A stretch of 22,614 nt of DNA from Palsa-1392 sp036493915 (GCA_036493915.1 DASXPA010000165.1:1-22614); one strand, 5' to 3'. Shown: positions 7,397 through 15,640, counted from the first letter of the stretch. The notes: a model not told the origin generated them from the sequence alone. Made by a program: numbers and translations.

Positions 7397-8200
7397 TCAT
7401 TTTCTTCCGATCACGACGAAGACGTCTTCGAGCTTCGCGAGGTCGACCGCAGGCGTCAGCTTTGCCTGGCTATCGAGCGCGCGGACTTGGAAGCTTTTCA
7501 CCGTGCCGACGTAGAGGCCGGAAGGGAAAACGCCGCCGACGCCGGACGTGTAAACCTTCTGGCCGGGCTTCAGCTGCGCTTGTTTCGATAGGTAATTGAG
7601 ATCGAGGAGCGGCGCCACACTTCCCGCGACGCGTTCGCCCGTGACGATCCCCTGTTCGCGCGTGCCTTCCACCGTCGCCGCGACTTTGCAATTTTCGTCG
7701 GAAACGAGCAGAACGACCGAAATGTTATCGCTCACCGTGGTCGTCCGGCCGACGAGTCCTTCGTCGGTGAGCACGGGCATTTCCGGCGCGAGGCCATCGG
7801 ATTGGCCGCGATTGATCGTAACGGTGCGCCACCAGGTCGACGAATCGCGCGAGACGATTTCCGCCGGCACGAGCCGGAAAACCGAACGCTCGCGATAAGC
7901 GAGCGCGTGCCGCAGCCGGTTCACTTCGTGTTCGACATCGCGGAGCGCTCCGTTGGTTGCCTTGAGCGAGCGATTCTCCACCCGCAACTGCGTGTTCTCG
8001 CGCTCCAGTTCTTCCAGCGACTTCAGCCCGCTCCGCACCGAAGTGATCTGCCGCTCGAGGCCGGAGCCGGTTTTTAGAAAGGGCGAAATCGTTTGATAAA
8101 ATGTCGCCTGAATCTTCCGCGTCGCCTTCGGCCCCATGCTGAAAAGCGCGAGCAGCGCGGCGACGAAAACAACGAGCGCAACGATGCCGGTGCGACTCAT
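7397..8200 (-). CDS. mreC: Rod shape-determining protein MreC
   Basis: A 267-residue bitopic protein. A short cytoplasmic end and one membrane helix (about 5-22) are followed by a coiled coil (about 55-100, ELERENTQLRVENRSLKATN) that mediates dimerisation. The periplasmic beta-domain contains VTINRGQSDGLAPEMPVLTDEGLVGR, the typical MreC core, and GLYVGTVKSF. MreC scaffolds PBP2 and couples it to MreB. The length agrees with the family (about 270-370). It is the only sizeable gene of the mre cluster without a copy of the dispersed CCTAAC motif. It lies 133 bp downstream of mreB. Confidence 0.95.
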   Translation of the reverse strand: MSRTGIVALVVFVAALLALFSMGPKATRKIQATFYQTISPFLKTGSGLERQITSVRSGLKSLEELERENTQLRVENRSLKATNGALRDVEHEVNRLRHALAYRERSVFRLVPAEIVSRDSSTWWRTVTINRGQSDGLAPEMPVLTDEGLVGRTTTVSDNISVVLLVSDENCKVAATVEGTREQGIVTGERVAGSVAPLLDLNYLSKQAQLKPGQKVYTSGVGGVFPSGLYVGTVKSFQVRALDSQAKLTPAVDLAKLEDVFVVIGRK

Positions 8201-8333
8201 CGAAATTGCCGAGCGCGGATTGCGGAACGTGGCAAGGCCGAAGGCTCAGCGATTACTTCATACCGCGTCCCAAATTGAAAGCCGGACCTCGCCTGCTTCG
8301 CAGGCTGTGTTACAGCCGCATTCCGGATTGGCC
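8201..8333 (-). other. mreB-mreC spacer with a short perfect hairpin
   Basis: The 133-bp gap contains GCCTGC-TTC-GCAGGC (8291-8305), a 6-bp perfect stem with a 3-base loop, about 40 bp past the mreB stop on the minus strand. No T-run follows, so it is more likely a pause or mRNA-stability element, or chance, than a terminator. It could help keep mreB mRNA more abundant than mreC. Confidence 0.4.
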
Positions 8334-9374
8334 TCACTGTCGCCATTGGCGATCGGCGGTCGCGACCTGGCGGAGGAATTTGATTTCGTTCAGGCATTTG
8401 CCCGTGCCTTCCGCGACCGCGCTGAGTGGATCCTCCGCCACGTGCACCGGCAGGCCGGTTTCTTCGCTTAACAAACGATCAAAGCCGCGCAGGAGCGCGC
8501 CGCCGCCTGCGAGCACGAGCCCGCGATCGACAAGGTCGGCCGACAGTTCCGGCGGGCATCGTTCAAGAGTGATGCGCACGGAATCGACAATCGTCGAGAT
8601 CGGCTCGAGTAACGCTTCACGCACCTCCTGCGAAGTAATCGTTAGGGTCTTCGGCAGACCGGCGACTAGGTCGCGGCCTTTTACCTCCACACTCGTTTCC
8701 TTGTCGCTCGGATACGCGGAGCCGATTTTAATCTTGATTTCTTCGGCGGTGCGCTCGCCGATCATCAAATTGTAGGCGCGCTTCATGTATTGCACGATCG
8801 CTTCGTCCAGCTCGTCGCCCGCGACGCGCACGCTGCGGCTGAAGACGATGCCAGAGAGGGAAATCAACGCCACTTCGGTCGTGCCGCCGCCGATGTCGAT
8901 GATCATGTTGCCCGCCGGATCCTGCACCGGCAGTCCCACGCCGATGGCCGCCGCCATTGGTTCTTCGATGAGATAAACTTCGCGCGCCCCCGCATGCGTC
9001 GCCGACTCGCGGACGGCCCGCTTTTCAACTTCGGTAATACCGGAGGGCACCGCGATCACAACCCGCGGCCGCGCGCGCACCCGACTGTTATGCACTTTGG
9101 AAATGAAATGCCGGAGCATCGCTTCGGTCACTTCGAAGTCGGCGATGACGCCATCTTTTAAGGGCCGCACAGCGACGATGTTTGCCGGCGTGCGCCCGAG
9201 CATGCGTTTCGCTTCGTCGCCCACCGCGAGCACTTTCGAGGTGCCGGCCTGCACGGCGACGACCGACGGCTCGCGCAACACGACCCCTTGGTCCTTGACG
9301 TAGACGAGCGTATTCGCGGTCCCGAGATCGATGCCAATATCGCTGGAGAACCAGCCAAGAAGTCTGTTTAACAT
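8334..9374 (-). CDS. mreB: Rod shape-determining protein MreB (bacterial actin)
   Basis: A 346-residue actin-fold ATPase that forms membrane-bound filaments directing the elongasome. Seen: an amphipathic N-terminal membrane-targeting segment (MLNRLLGWF), the phosphate-1 loop IGIDLGTANT (13-22), the central IDIGGGTTEV, and the adenosine loop LAGGGALLRGF near residue 300. The length is exactly that of typical MreB (about 345). It is the first gene of the mreB-mreC-mreD-PBP2-rng row and has a 350-bp upstream region shared with the divergent rpe. One dispersed motif lies at 8641, where it encodes Leu-Thr. Confidence 0.97.
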   Translation of the reverse strand: MLNRLLGWFSSDIGIDLGTANTLVYVKDQGVVLREPSVVAVQAGTSKVLAVGDEAKRMLGRTPANIVAVRPLKDGVIADFEVTEAMLRHFISKVHNSRVRARPRVVIAVPSGITEVEKRAVRESATHAGAREVYLIEEPMAAAIGVGLPVQDPAGNMIIDIGGGTTEVALISLSGIVFSRSVRVAGDELDEAIVQYMKRAYNLMIGERTAEEIKIKIGSAYPSDKETSVEVKGRDLVAGLPKTLTITSQEVREALLEPISTIVDSVRITLERCPPELSADLVDRGLVLAGGGALLRGFDRLLSEETGLPVHVAEDPLSAVAEGTGKCLNEIKFLRQVATADRQWRQ

Positions 9375-9724
9375 GAGGAAATTTCTAGAATGAGGTCACA
9401 CCGGCCGGCTTCTGGAGAAGCGAAAGACATGCCGTACAGTCGGCCGGGCGAAAAACCGTAGTATCTTGGAACGGCCCGTCGTTGCGTCAAGGGATTTGCG
9501 TGATGTGAGCCAGCACTTGGGCGCTCGGATGCAAGACCATCATCGTGAACGGAGCGAACGATCTCACAACTTCGTCTTCTTTTTCAGGCAGGGTCTACAA
9601 AATACCCGTGAGGTTCTTCTCTGCACCCAGGGTGACAAAGTTGCGGCGGAATATTCGCCCTCTTTCTCGAGAGCGTCATCCGAGTTGACCTTACGTCTAC
9701 TGCCGGTCAAAACTCTCGCACTCC
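9375..9724. other. Divergent intergenic region between mreB and rpe
   Basis: This 350-bp gap must contain the promoters for both the mre cluster (leftward) and rpe (rightward). No convincing small gene was found; the open frames crossing it look like shadows. On the plus strand TTGACC (9685-9690) is a possible -35 for rpe, but no good -10 follows at the right distance. The gap has no copy of the dispersed motif. Confidence 0.5.
9460..9490 (-). promoter_or_regulatory. Candidate sigma-70-type promoter for the mre cluster
   Basis: On the minus strand TTGACG (9485-9490) is followed after 19 bp by GATACT (9460-9465), which matches TATAAT at four of six positions. It would give a leader of about 80 bases before the mreB ATG at 9374. 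The spacer is longer than the ideal 17, so this is a candidate only. Confidence 0.35.
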
Positions 9725-10387
9725 ATGTCCGCGTTGCCCATCCTCGTCGCCCCTTCCATCCTGGCTGCGAATTTCGCACATCTTGCCGACGAGGTGGCCA
9801 AAGTCGCGGCTGCGGGCGCGGATTGGCTGCACCTCGACATCATGGATGGACAGTTCGTCGATAACATTTCCTTCGGGCCGGCGGTCGTGCAGACGATTCG
9901 TGGCCTAACGAGTCTGCCGCTCGACGTCCATCTCATGATCGAACGCGCTGATCATTACGTGCCGCGGTTTGTCGAGGCGGGCGCCAATTCCATCACCGTC
10001 CATGTCGAAGCAGAGGCGAAACACGATGTCTCGAAGACGCTCCAGCAAATCTGCGGGAGCGGCTGCCGCGCCGGCCTCACGTTGAACCCCGCGACGCCTT
10101 TTGAGTTACTCGAGCCGCATTTGCCTAACGTTGATCTGGTTCTCATCATGACCGTGCAGCCAGGTTTCGGCGGCCAAACGTTTCGCGCCGAGATGATGGA
10201 AAAAGTGCGACGAGCCCGGGAATTGCGGGACTCGTTACGCTCGCACTACGACATCGAAGTCGACGGCGGCATCACACCGGAGACGGCGCGGATTGCAATC
10301 GAGAATGGCGCCAACGTGCTCGTCGCCGGCACCTCGGTTTTCCATGCTGCCGATTATGCGGAGGAGATCCGCGCGCTGCGCGGGTAG
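9725..10387 (+). CDS. rpe: Ribulose-phosphate 3-epimerase
   Basis: A 220-residue TIM-barrel enzyme that interconverts D-ribulose 5-phosphate and D-xylulose 5-phosphate in the pentose phosphate pathway. The signature is complete: APSILAANF (9-17), the metal/catalytic segment LHLDIMDGQFV (about 35-45), DVHLMIE with the metal-binding His, MTVQPGFGGQ (about 140-149), and EVDGGI with the second catalytic Asp (about 178-183). The length is normal. It is transcribed alone, divergent from mreB and convergent with gspE. The ATG at 9725 has no Shine-Dalgarno sequence. Two dispersed motifs lie inside it, at 9904 (Leu-Thr) and 10124 (Pro-Asn). Confidence 0.97.
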   Translation: MSALPILVAPSILAANFAHLADEVAKVAAAGADWLHLDIMDGQFVDNISFGPAVVQTIRGLTSLPLDVHLMIERADHYVPRFVEAGANSITVHVEAEAKHDVSKTLQQICGSGCRAGLTLNPATPFELLEPHLPNVDLVLIMTVQPGFGGQTFRAEMMEKVRRARELRDSLRSHYDIEVDGGITPETARIAIENGANVLVAGTSVFHAADYAEEIRALRG

Positions 10388-10415
10388 CACAAAAAGGCGC
10401 GCTCGCTAAACCGCC

Positions 10416-10449
10416 ACCTCGTAATACGAGGCCGTGCTTGCTCGAGGTG
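10416..10449. terminator. Possible bidirectional stem-loop between rpe and gspE
   Basis: The convergent gap contains CCTCGT-AAT-ACGAGG (10417-10431), a perfect 6-bp stem with a 3-base loop. The left arm can alternatively pair as CACCTCG (10415-10421) with CGAGGTG (10443-10449). No T-run follows on either strand, so the terminator call rests on position between convergent genes and on symmetry. Confidence 0.35.
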
Positions 10450-10483
10450 AAGGTTCGGAGGGAACGTTCTCGCAACGCTCGTT

Positions 10484-12220
10484 CTATCCTACGACTGGCT
10501 CGGCGAAGCGGCTGGTCTCGGCCATGACGTCATCCGTCTGCGTCACCCTAACGACCTCTTCGATCGTCGTTTTGCCTTCGGTGACGCGGCGCCAGCCGTC
10601 CTGCCGCAAGGTGATCATACCTTCGCGGATGGCCGCTTTCTTCAGCTCACCGCCGTCCGCCTTTTGCATGATGAGCCGCTTGAGAGGCTCGGTGATGAGA
10701 CAGATTTCATAGATGGCAAGGCGCCCCTGATAGCCCGTGTGTCGGCAATTTTCGCATCCAGCGCCGCGATAGAACTTGAAGTCGGGCGGGATGTCGGCGC
10801 CGATTTCTTTGAGGTACTCGACGGGATAACCGACGACCTCTTTGCAATCGGGGCAAATGGTGCGGACGAGGCGCTGGGCAAGAAACGCTTTCACAACCGA
10901 GGCGAGGAGAAACGGCTCGACGTCCATGTCGATGAGTCGGGTGATGCCGCCGACCGCATCGTTTGTGTGCAGGGTGCTGAAGACGAGGTGACCGGTCATG
11001 GCCGCGCGGATGGCGATGTCGGCCGTCTCGACGTCGCGAATTTCCCCGACCATGACGACATTCGGATCCTGCCGCAAAATATGTCGCAGCCCTTTCGCGA
11101 AAGTGAGGTCAATCTCTGGTTTCACATCGATCTGCGAAACGCCGGGGAGTCGATACTCCACCGGTTCTTCGATCGTAATGATGCGGCGCTGGACGCTGTT
11201 GATGCTGCTGAGGAAGCAGTAAAGCGAGGTCGACTTGCCGGAACCGGTCGGGCCGGTGACGAGGACGATTCCGTTAGGCTGAGCGAGGAGCGATTTCATG
11301 ATCCGCGTCTGCTGCGGGCTGAGATCGAGTCGCTCGAAACCGAAAGCCTGTTGCTGATCGCGGCTGAGCAAACGCAAGCTGATCGATTCGCCGTTGACGG
11401 TCGGAATGGTGGAAACGCGAACGTCGATTTTTTGATTGGCCGCTTCGAGATTGATCCGGCCGTCCTGGGGCAACCGGCGCTCGGCGATATCCATGTGCGC
11501 CATCACTTTCAGGCGTGAAATGATGGCCGACTGGAGGAGGCGCAACTGCGGCGGGACGGCAACTTCATGAAGAATGCCGTCGATCCGGTAACGAATGCGG
11601 AGGTCGTTTTCGAGCGGCTCGACGTGAATATCGGTCGCGCGCTCGGTGATCGCTTCGCGGATGATTTGGTTCACGAATTTCACGACCGACGCTTCGGGAT
11701 CATCGGCGTTGAGATCGGTGCTCGCCTCCATATCCTGGAGGGTCTCGAACGAGCGATTGGTTTTGAGGATTTCGTCGAACGTCTCGGCGCCGACGCCGTA
11801 AAGCGTTTTCATGGCGCGGAGGAGCTGACCACGCGGGACGAGGACCCATTCGGCCGGCCTGTCGAGGAGCTGCGCGGCGAGTTCTCGGCCGGTTGAGTTA
11901 AATAAATCGTAGGTGGCAAGAACAACCGCGTGCGGCTTGATCTCGATCGGCAAAATGTGGTGCTGAAAAACGAAGCGGCTGGGGAGCGCGCCTAACGTTG
12001 AGCGCTCGATGGTCTTGGCATCGATGGAGATGACGGGCACGCCGAAGAAGTTGCCGATCTCGCTGAGGAATCTTTGCTCATCGACCTTGCCCGAGTTCAG
12101 GACTTCGGCCGTCCAGGAGCTACCGTTGAGGTTGCTGACGAGGGCGGCGGCTTCTTCGCGGGAAGGCGCGCCGCTGGCGAGAAGGATCTGAATAAGAGAG
12201 TTGTTCAGCGCAGGACTCAT
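10484..12220 (-). CDS. gspE: Type II secretion / type IV pilus assembly ATPase (GspE/PilB)
   Basis: A 578-residue hexameric ATPase powering pseudopilus or pilus assembly. An N-terminal MshEN/T2SSE-like region (about 1-150) is followed by the ATPase core: Walker A GPTGSGKST (323-331), the Asp box around TIEEPVEYR (349-357), Walker B DPNVVMVGEIRD (385-396) and the His box GHLVFSTLHTND (410-421). The four-cysteine zinc site is intact (C456, C459, C489, C492), as in GspE and PilB. Family resemblance alone does not separate GspE from PilB. The secretin gene upstream on the same strand favours a secretion or pilus locus, but no pilin, inner-membrane GspF/PilC or prepilin peptidase is in view. It starts 12 bp after the PG-binding gene, so they probably share a transcript. 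Three dispersed motifs lie inside it. Confidence 0.93.
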   Translation of the reverse strand: MSPALNNSLIQILLASGAPSREEAAALVSNLNGSSWTAEVLNSGKVDEQRFLSEIGNFFGVPVISIDAKTIERSTLGALPSRFVFQHHILPIEIKPHAVVLATYDLFNSTGRELAAQLLDRPAEWVLVPRGQLLRAMKTLYGVGAETFDEILKTNRSFETLQDMEASTDLNADDPEASVVKFVNQIIREAITERATDIHVEPLENDLRIRYRIDGILHEVAVPPQLRLLQSAIISRLKVMAHMDIAERRLPQDGRINLEAANQKIDVRVSTIPTVNGESISLRLLSRDQQQAFGFERLDLSPQQTRIMKSLLAQPNGIVLVTGPTGSGKSTSLYCFLSSINSVQRRIITIEEPVEYRLPGVSQIDVKPEIDLTFAKGLRHILRQDPNVVMVGEIRDVETADIAIRAAMTGHLVFSTLHTNDAVGGITRLIDMDVEPFLLASVVKAFLAQRLVRTICPDCKEVVGYPVEYLKEIGADIPPDFKFYRGAGCENCRHTGYQGRLAIYEICLITEPLKRLIMQKADGGELKKAAIREGMITLRQDGWRRVTEGKTTIEEVVRVTQTDDVMAETSRFAEPVVG

Positions 12221-12232
12221 GTTTTGGAACGG

Positions 12233-12628
12233 CTAAGGCAAATGCAAGGCTCTGCGTACCGAAACAGTTAAGGTTCCAGTGACCGGCTGAGAGTGATTTT
12301 TCTGCAGCCGCTCGATCGCGAATCTGACTTCCTCGGAGAAGACACCGTCGCTTCGACCGCCGTAATAGCCGCGCCGACGCAAAGCCGTCTGGACCGCGCC
12401 GACATAGGCGGGATCGGTGGAAAGAGCCTCTCCAGACTGCAGGTAATATTCGAAACGAGATGAGTAGCGCGGTTCAAAGTCAGATGGTTCAGGCCACGGC
12501 ATCTGGTGCAGAAGTCCATGGTCATCGCGCTGGGCCAGCGGATCCGTCGAGTAAGAACAAGGATCAGCCCAGGAAGAAACGGGCAGAACACTAAACGAAA
12601 GGAAAAGCAAAATCGACGTGCGATTCAC
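12233..12628 (-). CDS. Exported peptidoglycan-binding domain protein
   Basis: A 131-residue protein with a signal peptide (about 1-21, ending SSWA) and, at its C-terminal end, one PG_binding_1-type domain: VGAVQTALRRRGYYGGRSDGVFSEEVRFAIERLQKNHSQPVTGTL (about 76-120). The middle segment contains many aromatic and acidic residues. The GTG start at 12628 is chosen because it opens the signal peptide. There is no catalytic domain, so it probably anchors something to the wall or senses it. It lies between gspD (93 bp upstream) and gspE (12 bp downstream) on the same strand. That suggests a part in fixing the secretion or pilus machine to peptidoglycan, much as GspA or FimV do elsewhere. That role is inferred from position. 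Confidence 0.75.
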   Translation of the reverse strand: MNRTSILLFLSFSVLPVSSWADPCSYSTDPLAQRDDHGLLHQMPWPEPSDFEPRYSSRFEYYLQSGEALSTDPAYVGAVQTALRRRGYYGGRSDGVFSEEVRFAIERLQKNHSQPVTGTLTVSVRRALHLP

Positions 12629-12721
12629 GTGGCGAAGTTATCAGAGTAAAGAGCAATTGTCATCGGACGAGCGCCGTCTCGTTCTGCGCGCGAGACGCCT
12701 TCGCCACTTCGACAAGTTGCG
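12629..12721 (-). other. gspD to PG-binding gene spacer with stem-loop
   Basis: The 93-bp gap contains CGTCTCG (12675-12681) and CGAGACG (12691-12697), a 7-bp perfect stem with a 9-base loop, about 25 bp after the gspD stop on the minus strand. There is no T-run. It may reduce read-through from gspD or protect the gspD mRNA end. Confidence 0.35.
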
Positions 12722-15007
12722 TTACTTATCCGGCGGGAGATCGGGCGACGGGAGTTGCTTGCCTTCGGTCCGCGGGGGCGCGTCATCCTCATCGATCTCC
12801 GCCCCAAAGTGGGTCTTGTTCTCAAGCTTCGCTCGCGTCTTGTAAAGGTCGAGATTCGTTAGGCTGACTTCCGGGCGCATCAGAACAATCAGCTCGGTGC
12901 GGCCCACCGTCTTCGTGGTCGCACCGAACAATCCGCCAATCAGCGGCAGCCGATCGAGAATCGGAAATCCGCTTCGACTGCGCCGCTTGTCATCTTGAAT
13001 CAAACCGCCCAACACGATCGTGGATCCGTTAGGCGCGGAAACGGTCGTGCGAATGTAGCGCGTCGCGATCGTCGGAATGTCGTTGCCGTCCACTCGGGTG
13101 ACTTGTCCGGTGAGGCTGTCGAGTTTCTGCAGGATGTCGAGAGAGACCTCTCGGTTGGCGTTGATCAGCGGCACGACTTCAAGCTGCAGCGCGATTTTCT
13201 TAAACTCGATGTTGGTTTGCTGCGCCAGGCCGGTGTTGATAATGCCGCCTCCCGATGAGGATGAAATCGTGTTCGTCGGCACCGGAATTTCCTGACCCGA
13301 AGCGATGATCGCTTTCTTGTTGTTGCTCGTGAAAACGGTCGGGCGCGAGATGGTTTTGAAACGGCCCGTCATATCGAGGGCGTGGACGATGGCGGCAAGC
13401 GTATTCCCAGCCGCGAGGTAAATATTGGCGCCTCCTCCAGTCGGAGCTGCCGCGGCTAACTGCGTGAAGTTAATGAGACTGGCCGGATCCAGAATCGGTT
13501 GGCCCGTGTTGTTCGTCGCTATACCGGTTCCGATGGGCGCGTCACCGCCGTGCAGATTCTTGTTCTTGAACTGCAGGAAATAATCGACGCCGAACTCTTC
13601 GTTATTGTTGAGCGAGAGTTCGCCGATCACCGTGCTGAGCGCGACCTGCGGCGCTTTCACGTCCATCTGGTCGAGAATTTTCTCGACCTTCACGACGACA
13701 TCACGCGTGCCGAGGATGATGATGGAGTTCGCGCGCGAGTCGGCAATGAGTTTGGTGTTGCCGACGGTGACTGCTTGCGGCGTGGTGTCGACCGGTTCTG
13801 TGGAGAGTTCCTCATTCACCTGCAAGGTGCTGTCGCTCGCGGTGCCGCTGAGGTTCCCCGGTTGGTTGCTGGGAGTTGGTTGGTGCGTCGGGTTATTGTG
13901 CTGCTGATTCGGATTAAGCCCCTGGCCCGCCCCCTCATTCTGCGCCCCTGGCTCGGTCAGCGCCTGCACCAGCACGGGCAAAACGTCCCCCGCCGAAACA
14001 TACTGCAGCGGGCGGGTTACCGGTTTGCCGAACTCGACGTTGGCATCGAACTCCGAAATCAACTTCCGGACAAACGGCATGTTGATCGGACGGCTCACGA
14101 CATGGATGCGATTGGTGCGGACGTCGGCTTCGAGCTTGATCTTCCCGACGATAAGCGAGTCTTCGGAAAGGACGGCGCCATTATCCGTCTCGGCTTCTCC
14201 GCCCGGCGGCACCGGCACTCCCCGGATGCGGCGCACCCCGACATTGTTCTCGCCGGTGTCGTTGCCTTTTTCGAAAATGTCCTTCAACATGTCGACGACT
14301 TTGCTGGCATCGGCCCGCTCGAGTTTGATGAAGGTGCTCTCCACCTGCGCCGGGGCGACATCGAGTTGCGCGACCATCTTCACCAGCTTGCGGAGAACAT
14401 CCGAGCTTTGAGTCACGAGTAGCGCCGAGGATTTCGGCAAAGCCAGGATCGGCGCCTGCCCTCCGATGCCGGCGAGATATTGCGAGAGCACGCCCTGCAA
14501 CTCCTGCGGGTCGGCGTAGCTCAGGTGAAAGAGATAACTGACGACTTCCGCGCCCTCGGGGATGTCCGCCGGATCGGAGATGATCGGCACCGCCGCGGCC
14601 CGCGGATTCTTGTTCACACCCACCACCTCGATGACATCGTCGCCCGCCGGGACAAGCGAGAAGCCGTTCAGTGCGAGGTTCATTTCAATGATTTCGATCG
14701 CCTCTTTGCGCGGCACTTTTTGCGCGACGAAAATGTTCACCTTGCCCTGAACGTTGTTGTCGATGACGAGCTTTTTCGCGGTCAGGTTCTCGTAAAAATG
14801 GAGCACGTCGATGACGTCGCTGTTTGGGAATTGCAGCGTCACCATGTCCTCCGCATCGGAATCAGGCGGCAAACTCTGGCCTGATGGCGGGGCGATCCGG
14901 TGCGTAGGGACGAAGGGAGTGCTGGGCGGCGTCGGCGCGGTTTGAGCGACGGCGCTCACCGCGACCGAAAGCGACGCCAGCAAGACAGACAAAGGGCGGC
15001 GAAGCAC
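12722..15007 (-). CDS. gspD: Secretin, type II secretion GspD (PulD/PilQ superfamily)
   Basis: A 761-residue outer-membrane channel protein. Signal peptide 1-21 (ending AVA before Gln) is followed by a Pro-rich linker and an N0 domain (about 53-130, VTLQFPNSDVIDVLHFYENL). N1, N2 and N3 repeats come next, with SSALLVTQSSDVLRKL, TNRIHVVSRPINMPFV and ANSIIILGTRDVVVKV. The C-terminal secretin domain ends with GSTIVLGGLIQDD, RLPLIGGLFG and TELIVLMRPEV. A roughly 60-residue Asn/Gln/Pro-rich insert splits N3. The tail after the secretin domain is acidic and might act as a pilotin-binding S-domain. N0 plus several N domains favours GspD over PilQ. It is divergent from the DUF4440 gene, with 92 bp between starts. 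Two dispersed motifs lie near its 3' end; the first 2 kb has none. Confidence 0.95.
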   Translation of the reverse strand: MLRRPLSVLLASLSVAVSAVAQTAPTPPSTPFVPTHRIAPPSGQSLPPDSDAEDMVTLQFPNSDVIDVLHFYENLTAKKLVIDNNVQGKVNIFVAQKVPRKEAIEIIEMNLALNGFSLVPAGDDVIEVVGVNKNPRAAAVPIISDPADIPEGAEVVSYLFHLSYADPQELQGVLSQYLAGIGGQAPILALPKSSALLVTQSSDVLRKLVKMVAQLDVAPAQVESTFIKLERADASKVVDMLKDIFEKGNDTGENNVGVRRIRGVPVPPGGEAETDNGAVLSEDSLIVGKIKLEADVRTNRIHVVSRPINMPFVRKLISEFDANVEFGKPVTRPLQYVSAGDVLPVLVQALTEPGAQNEGAGQGLNPNQQHNNPTHQPTPSNQPGNLSGTASDSTLQVNEELSTEPVDTTPQAVTVGNTKLIADSRANSIIILGTRDVVVKVEKILDQMDVKAPQVALSTVIGELSLNNNEEFGVDYFLQFKNKNLHGGDAPIGTGIATNNTGQPILDPASLINFTQLAAAAPTGGGANIYLAAGNTLAAIVHALDMTGRFKTISRPTVFTSNNKKAIIASGQEIPVPTNTISSSSGGGIINTGLAQQTNIEFKKIALQLEVVPLINANREVSLDILQKLDSLTGQVTRVDGNDIPTIATRYIRTTVSAPNGSTIVLGGLIQDDKRRSRSGFPILDRLPLIGGLFGATTKTVGRTELIVLMRPEVSLTNLDLYKTRAKLENKTHFGAEIDEDDAPPRTEGKQLPSPDLPPDK

Positions 15008-15099
15008 GGGCTTATGTAGTTGTTCCGCGAGTCGCGGTCAACCTTAACCGGGCGCAAACGTTTCGACGCCGAAGGTCAAGTGCGGCAACTTCTGTCTCG

Positions 15100-15534
15100 A
15101 TGAAGAACTTGCTTCGCCCTTTTCTGCTGTCATTGGGCGCGCTCCTCGCGCTCGCGCCGCTCGCTTCTGCCCGCGCGCCCGATTCGATTCGCGCCGTTCT
15201 CAGCGCGCAGGCCGCCGCTTGGAATCACGGCGACATCGACGGCTTCATGGCCGGCTACGCGCGCTCCTCGAAAACCACTTTCGTTTCCGGCGACAAGGTC
15301 ACGCACGGCTGGCAGACGGTGCGCGACAATTACGCGAAGAAATACAACAGCCGCGCGAAGATGGGCACGCTCACCTTCTCCGGCCTAACGATCACGCCGC
15401 TCTGCGATGATGCGGCGATCGCACTTGGCAGTTGGAGCCTGCGACGCAAAGGCGATCAGCCGCACGGCAAGTTCACTCTTCTCTTTCGCAAGCTGCCGGA
15501 AGGCTGGCGCATCGTCCTCGATCACACCTCATAG
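15100..15534 (+). CDS. Exported DUF4440/SnoaL-like protein
   Basis: A 144-residue protein with a signal peptide (about 1-24, ending ASA) and one NTF2-like cone fold of the DUF4440/SnoaL type: IRAVLSAQAAAWNHGDIDGFMAGYARS at the start, then the VTHGWQTVRDNYAKKY helix and a C-terminal beta-sheet (FTLLFRKLPEGWRIVLDHTS). Such domains bind small hydrophobic ligands or act as simple isomerases; the substrate is unknown. It stands alone, divergent from gspD and convergent with mpl. One dispersed motif at 15384 encodes Leu-Thr in SGLTIT. Confidence 0.8.
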   Translation: MKNLLRPFLLSLGALLALAPLASARAPDSIRAVLSAQAAAWNHGDIDGFMAGYARSSKTTFVSGDKVTHGWQTVRDNYAKKYNSRAKMGTLTFSGLTITPLCDDAAIALGSWSLRRKGDQPHGKFTLLFRKLPEGWRIVLDHTS

Positions 15535-15537
15535 AGA

Positions 15538-15640
15538 CGTGAATCGCGAATCTTACCGGAAATCCAGCGGCGTTTGGACGAAGACGATTCAGGTTCTCGA
15601 TTCACGATTGGCCATCCACCATTCGCCATTCACGCGCGCA
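15538..15640. repeat. Intergenic repeat with 9-bp inverted arms between convergent genes
   Basis: The spacer between the DUF4440 gene and mpl contains CGTGAATCG (15538-15546) and its exact reverse complement CGATTCACG (15598-15606). A low-complexity stretch of ATTCACG, CCATTC and CCATT units runs on to about 15634 and enters the mpl 3' end. Translated, it gives phrases like LAIHHSPFT that I recall as recurring false peptides from intergenic repeats in Verrucomicrobia and Planctomycetes. It could act as a two-way terminator. No T-run is present. Confidence 0.45.

Noticed and set aside
10664..11518. Long plus-strand open frame opposite gspE
   Set aside because: Antisense shadow; the minus strand carries all GspE motifs.
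13499..14422. 307-residue plus-strand frame opposite gspD
   Set aside because: Antisense shadow of the secretin; no independent evidence of coding.
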